Assembly: GCA_019246495.1 (NCBI GenBank)
Contig: JAFAQI010000538.1
Coordinates: 1 to 8,315, forward strand
From: Frankiales bacterium
GTDB lineage: Bacteria; Actinomycetota; Actinomycetes; JAFAQI01
DNA length: 8,315 bases
Reading direction: 5' to 3'
Both the position numbers and the translations under genes were made by a program. Within the stretch, counting starts at the first letter, position 1, and each line of letters opens with the position of its first letter. Shown in pieces: positions 5,423 to 8,315 of the stretch. The notes under the pieces were generated by a model. It did not search any database. It was given only the letters and a program-made list of their open reading frames with translations, and was not told where the DNA came from.

Positions 5423-5961
5423 CCGACGACCCATCCGCCGTCGCCGAGACGCCCGACCCAGGGCAGCCGGATGCAGGGCTGCCGGCTGCAGGGCTGCCGG
5501 ATGCGGGGCTGCTGGAGCGCGAGGGCGACATCGCCGCGGACTACCTCGAGGGCCTGCTTGACATCGCGGACCTCGACGGCGACATCGACATCGACGTCGA
5601 GGGCAACCGCGCGGCGGTGTCGATCGTCGGCGCCGACCTCTCGGCGCTGGTCGGGCCCGACGGCGCGACGCTCGAGGCGCTCCAGGAGCTCACCCGGCTG
5701 GCGGTGCACCGCGAGACCGGCATCCGTAGCCGGCTGATGCTCGACATCGGCGGCCACCGGGCCCGGCGCCGCGAGGAGCTGTCCGCGCTTGGTCGGGCTA
5801 CCGCCCAGCAGGTCGTCGACTCCGGATCGCCGGTCCGGCTCGACCCGATGACGCCGTTCGAGCGCAAGGTGGTCCACGACGCGGTGTCGGCCGTCGACGG
5901 CGTGGTGAGCGAGTCCGAGGGGGAGGAGCCGCAGCGCCGGATCGTCGTCCGCCCGGCGTGA
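5419..5961 (+). CDS. jag: KH-R3H RNA-binding protein Jag (KhpB/EloR family)
   Basis: Jag-family proteins are single-stranded-RNA-binding cytosolic proteins; in Firmicutes the homologue KhpB/EloR, with KhpA, affects cell elongation and division. The 180-residue product has an acidic N-terminal tail (1-35) with a three-fold five-residue repeat. A type II KH domain at about 38-110 carries the GPDG loop at 79-82. An R3H domain at about 115-178 carries the RxxxH signature R149-K-V-V-H153 in RLDPMTPFERKVVHDAV. The Jag-N domain of Firmicutes is absent, as is normal for actinobacteria. I chose the GTG at 5419 because GGAGG lies just upstream (5410-5414). The spacing of 4 nt is short, and the reading frame is open further upstream inside yidC. 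The stop overlaps the rsmG start. Position after yidC is conserved across actinobacteria and Firmicutes. Confidence 0.93.
   Translation: MTDDPSAVAETPDPGQPDAGLPAAGLPDAGLLEREGDIAADYLEGLLDIADLDGDIDIDVEGNRAAVSIVGADLSALVGPDGATLEALQELTRLAVHRETGIRSRLMLDIGGHRARRREELSALGRATAQQVVDSGSPVRLDPMTPFERKVVHDAVSAVDGVVSESEGEEPQRRIVVRPA
5464..5508 (+). repeat. 15-bp tandem repeat (3 copies) in the 5' end of jag
   Basis: Three consecutive units, CAGCCGGATGCAGGG, CTGCCGGCTGCAGGG and CTGCCGGATGCGGGG, are followed by a partial fourth, CTGCTGG. They keep the frame and encode (Q/L)P(D/A)AG three times in the unstructured N-terminal tail. The unit length is a multiple of three, so copy-number change would alter the tail without breaking the protein. 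Confidence 0.8.
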
Positions 5962-6602
5962 CGGACCCCGTCGAGGAGCCACCGCCGGCCGCAGCTGCGG
6001 TGTTCGGTGCCCATTTCGACCTCGCTGTCCGCTATGCGGAGTTCCTGCGTACGACCGCGGTCGAGCGCGGTCTCGTCGGCCCGCGGGAGGCTGACCGGAT
6101 CTGGCGCCGCCACCTGCTGAACTCCGCGGCACTCGCGCTCGAGCTGCCCGAACGGCCGGTCGACGTCGTGGACGTCGGCTCTGGCGCGGGGCTGCCCGGC
6201 ATCCCGGTCTGGCTGGTCCGGCCCGACATCCAGTTGCGTCTGGTGGAGTCGATGCAGCGCCGGGTCGGGTTCCTGCGCGAGGTGGTGGCGGCGCTGGACG
6301 TTCCCGTCGACGTGGTCCATGCTCGTGCCGAGTCGCTGCCGCCGGCCACGACGGAGGTCATCATCGCGCGCGCCGTGGCTCCGCTTACCCGGCTGCTTCC
6401 CCTCGCTGTTCGGCTCCTCCGGCCGGGCGGCGTGTTGCTGGCGCTCAAGGGGGAGAGCGCCGACGCCGACATCGCGGAGGCGGCACCGTTGTGGCAAGGG
6501 AGGCCAGAGTTGCGCGTGCAGCGTCGTGAGGTTCTCCTCGCCGGCGACACCGCGACCGTCGTCCGGGTCGACGTGCTCCCCCGCCGACGGCCAGCTCCAT
6601 GA
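5958..6602 (+). CDS. rsmG: 16S rRNA (guanine(527)-N(7))-methyltransferase RsmG
   Basis: RsmG (formerly GidB) uses S-adenosylmethionine to methylate N7 of G527 in 16S rRNA; loss of the enzyme is known to give low-level streptomycin resistance. The product is 214 residues, normal for the family. The SAM-binding motif I, VDVVDVGSGAGLPGIP, is at 68-83. The conserved ESMQRRVGFLREV follows at 97-109, then HARAE (121-125), ARAVAPL (137-143) and LLALKGE (160-166). The N-terminal part contains RYAEFLRTTAVERGLVGPREADRIWRRHLLNS, the usual segment with the WxRHLLNS motif, preceded by a short proline- and alanine-rich tail. The GTG at 5958 overlaps the jag stop as GTGA, and the stop overlaps the parA ATG as ATGA. 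No residue of the SAM pocket appears lost. Confidence 0.97.
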   Translation: MTDPVEEPPPAAAAVFGAHFDLAVRYAEFLRTTAVERGLVGPREADRIWRRHLLNSAALALELPERPVDVVDVGSGAGLPGIPVWLVRPDIQLRLVESMQRRVGFLREVVAALDVPVDVVHARAESLPPATTEVIIARAVAPLTRLLPLAVRLLRPGGVLLALKGESADADIAEAAPLWQGRPELRVQRREVLLAGDTATVVRVDVLPRRRPAP

Positions 6603-7606
6603 CCGCCCCCGTCTCGGGACTGGGCTGGCCGCCCGCTCCGGAGCCCCGTCCGGCTGCGCAAGGCTGGCCGTTGCCGGGGCATCCGCCGGCCCCCGATGTT
6701 TCACGTGAAACACCGCCGCCGGTCGCTGAGGACCTTCAACCGGTGGTCGATGTTTCACGTGAAACGCCGCCGATACCCGCACCTGCTGCGCCGGAAGTGT
6801 GGCCGCGACCGCCATCGCGGCGGGTCCTGGGGGTCGCGAACCAGAAGGGCGGCGTGGGGAAGACCACGACTACGGTTAATCTCGCCGCCGCGTTGGCGCA
6901 GCACGGCGCTCGTGTGCTGGTGGTCGACCTCGACCCGCAAGGCAATGCGTCCACGGCTTTCGCCGTGGACCACCGGGCCGGCATCCCATCCGTCTACGAC
7001 GTCCTGATCAACGGCCAACCCATCGACGAGGTGGCGGTCGATGTCGCGGGAATCCCCGGGCTGTCCTGCGTGCCGGCCACGATCGACCTCGCCGGCGCCG
7101 AGATCGAGCTGGTGTCAGTCGTTGCGCGGGAGTCCCGGCTCAGCCGGGCGCTCGACGCGGTCGCTGAGTCCTACGACTACGTGTTCGTGGACTGCCCGCC
7201 GTCGCTGGGACTGCTCACGGTCAACGCGCTCGTCGCAGCGCAGGAGGTGCTGATCCCGATCCAGTGCGAGTTCTACGCGCTGGAAGGGCTGAGCCAGCTG
7301 CTGCGCAACATCGACCTCGTGCGCGCACACCTCAATCCCCGCCTGCACGTGTCGACCATCCTGCTCACCATGTACGACGCGCGCACCCGCCTGGCCGAGC
7401 AGGTCGCCGACGAGGTCCGCACGCACTTCGGCGACCTCGTGCTCGGCCCGACGATTCCGCGCAGCGTCCGCATCTCCGAAGCGCCCGGCTACGGCCAGTC
7501 GGTCATGACCTACGATCCGACCTCGCGTGGCGCCCTTGCCTATGCCGGCGCGGCCCGCGAGATCGCCCACCGCTCGCCGTCGGCGGCAGAACGGAGTGAG
7601 CCGTGA
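6599..7606 (+). CDS. parA: Chromosome partitioning ATPase ParA (Soj)
   Basis: ParA is a deviant Walker ATPase that, with ParB bound at parS, moves newly replicated origins apart. The 335-residue product has a proline-rich N-terminal extension (1-75). The ATPase domain begins [15 protein letters not shown], with the deviant Walker A at 83-90 (signature K83 and catalytic K88). VVDLDPQGN at 108-116 and DCPPSLG at 198-204 complete the site. The ATG at 6599 overlaps the rsmG stop as ATGA. The extension holds two parS sites in the same reading frame, so DVSRETPP appears twice (33-40 and 51-58). A similar VSRET-containing extension exists in mycobacterial ParA. A later start is possible (a GTG at 6797), but no ribosome-binding site supports it. 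The stop overlaps the parB start. Confidence 0.96.
   Translation: MTAPVSGLGWPPAPEPRPAAQGWPLPGHPPAPDVSRETPPPVAEDLQPVVDVSRETPPIPAPAAPEVWPRPPSRRVLGVANQKGGVGKTTTTVNLAAALAQHGARVLVVDLDPQGNASTAFAVDHRAGIPSVYDVLINGQPIDEVAVDVAGIPGLSCVPATIDLAGAEIELVSVVARESRLSRALDAVAESYDYVFVDCPPSLGLLTVNALVAAQEVLIPIQCEFYALEGLSQLLRNIDLVRAHLNPRLHVSTILLTMYDARTRLAEQVADEVRTHFGDLVLGPTIPRSVRISEAPGYGQSVMTYDPTSRGALAYAGAAREIAHRSPSAAERSEP
6697..6712. promoter_or_regulatory. parS: parS site 1, inside parA
   Basis: TGTTTCACGTGAAACA is a perfect 16-bp palindrome and an exact match to the known parS consensus of Streptomyces and Bacillus (core GTTTCACGTGAAAC). ParB binds here and spreads to form the partition complex. It is read through in parA as residues 33-38, DVSRET. 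Confidence 0.95.
6751..6766. promoter_or_regulatory. parS: parS site 2, inside parA
   Basis: TGTTTCACGTGAAACG keeps the perfect 14-bp core palindrome, with one change at the outer position. It starts 54 bp after site 1, which is exactly 18 codons and close to five helical turns, so both sites read as DVSRET and face nearly the same side of the DNA. Confidence 0.95.
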
Positions 7607-8315
7607 ACGTGAGACGGGGCGGCCTCGGCCGCGGTCTCGGTGCCCTCATCCCGACCACGCCGGACGACGAGGAGCTGACCGGGGCCCGGTTCGAAGAGCT
7701 TCCGGTCGACGCGATTGCGCCGAACCCGCGCCAGCCGCGGGAGGTCTTCGACGCCGACGCGCTTGCCGAGCTCGTCACGAGCATTCGCGAAGTGGGCGTG
7801 CTGCAACCTATCGTGGTACGAGAGACCGGTGCCGGCGCTTATCAGCTGGTCATGGGCGAGCGTCGGCTGCGCGCCTCCCGCGAGGCCGGGCTCAGCGTCG
7901 TACCGGCGATCGTGCGGGACACCTCCGACGACGCCCTGCTCCGGGACGCACTGCTCGAGAACTTGCACCGCCAGGAGCTGAACGCGCTCGAAGAGGCCGC
8001 GGCCTACCAGCAGCTGCTCACCGAGTTCGGGGCGACGCATGAAGAGCTCGCCGACCGCATCGGCCGTTCCCGGTCGCACGTGAGCAACACGATCCGCCTG
8101 CTCCAGCTCGCTCCGAGCGTGCAGCGGCGGGTGGCTGCCGGCGTCCTCTCGGCCGGCCACGCCCGGGCCTTGCTCGCGCTCGACGACGCCCAAGCGCAGG
8201 AGCAGCTCGCGTCCCGTGTCGTCGCCGAGGGTCTGTCGGTGCGGGCGGTCGAGGAGATTGTCGCGGTTGGCCAGGTCACCCGCATCCCGCGAGCAGGCCG
8301 GTCCAAGCCGGCGTT
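7603..8315 (+). CDS. parB: Chromosome partitioning protein ParB (C-terminal end cut by window edge)
   Basis: ParB is a CTP-dependent DNA clamp that loads at parS, spreads along DNA and stimulates ParA. The 237 visible residues begin [17 protein letters not shown], the typical N-terminal motif ([11 protein letters not shown]) involved in ParA contact. [11 protein letters not shown] follows at 40-50, then [10 protein letters not shown] (64-73), the CTP-binding motif GERRLRAS (85-92) and [14 protein letters not shown] (119-132). The helix-turn-helix region runs from about 143 to 168 ([26 protein letters not shown]). The C-terminal dimerisation domain lies beyond the edge. I chose the GTG at 7603 because GGAG lies 6 nt upstream and it overlaps the parA stop as GTGA. 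No stop codon occurs in this frame up to the window end. The parS sites about 0.9 kb upstream in parA are its likely binding sites. Confidence 0.97.
   Translation, partial: MNVRRGGLGRGLGALIPTTPDDEELTGARFEELPVDAIAPNPRQPREVFDADALAELVTSIREVGVLQPIVVRETGAGAYQLVMGERRLRASREAGLSVVPAIVRDTSDDALLRDALLENLHRQELNALEEAAAYQQLLTEFGATHEELADRIGRSRSHVSNTIRLLQLAPSVQRRVAAGVLSAGHARALLALDDAQAQEQLASRVVAEGLSVRAVEEIVAVGQVTRIPRAGRSKPA

Noticed and set aside
4356..5531. Minus-strand open frame of 391 codons opposite yidC and jag
   Set aside because: It is a shadow of yidC. Its peptide is rich in R, G, H and E with no family features.
5541..6815. Minus-strand open frame of 424 codons opposite jag, rsmG and parA
   Set aside because: It is antisense to three well-recognised genes, contains the parS palindromes as FHVKH segments, and has no domain of its own.
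1..8315. A novel defence, mobile or biosynthetic system
   Set aside because: Every gene is a recognised member of the conserved actinobacterial origin neighbourhood, and I see no inserted element, integrase, transposase, attachment site or unrecognised gene of appreciable size.

Overview
This window is the chromosomal replication-origin region of a high-GC Actinobacterium. The gene order is (gnd, dnaN, oriC, dnaA) on the minus strand and (rpmH, rnpA, yidD, yidC, jag, rsmG, parA, parB) on the plus strand. From established knowledge, this matches the conserved origin neighbourhood of Streptomyces and relatives, where gnd sits beside dnaN. The very high GC content, the frequent GTG starts and the vertebrate-like parS sequence TGTTTCACGTGAAACA fit an actinomycete. 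I cannot name the genus from the sequence alone. Mycobacterium proper is less likely because gnd adjoins dnaN here.

Left part (1-3184, minus strand): the N-terminal end of a 6-phosphogluconate dehydrogenase, running off the left edge; the DNA polymerase III beta clamp (dnaN); a 400-bp non-coding gap that I call oriC; and the initiator gene dnaA. The oriC gap has only degenerate DnaA boxes, one AT-rich patch and, next to the dnaA stop, two identical 39-bp direct repeats with a 45-bp period.

Middle (3185-3651): a 467-bp divergent intergenic region between dnaA and rpmH. It holds a tight DnaA-box cluster with a perfect 7-bp inverted pair, a further isolated box, and a good sigma70-type promoter (TTGACC-17-TACCGT) facing rpmH.

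Right part (3652-8315, plus strand): rpmH (ribosomal protein L34), then rnpA (RNase P protein), yidD and yidC (membrane protein insertion), jag (KH-R3H RNA-binding protein), rsmG (16S rRNA m7G methyltransferase), and parA with parB (chromosome segregation). From rnpA to parB, consecutive stop and start codons overlap by exactly four bases. The one apparent gap, between yidC and jag, is bridged by a 12-codon mini-ORF that itself overlaps both neighbours by four bases. Two parS sites lie inside the 5' end of parA, so the ParB binding sites and the genes for the proteins that act on them are together. parB is truncated by the right edge.

Functionally, the window joins initiation (DnaA, oriC), elongation (beta clamp), RNA and ribosome maturation (L34, RNase P protein, RsmG), membrane protein insertion (YidD, YidC) and origin segregation (ParA, ParB, parS). 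I found no mobile element, CRISPR array, tRNA or rRNA, and nothing that amounts to a previously undescribed system. The points worth a second look are regulatory architecture and repeats.
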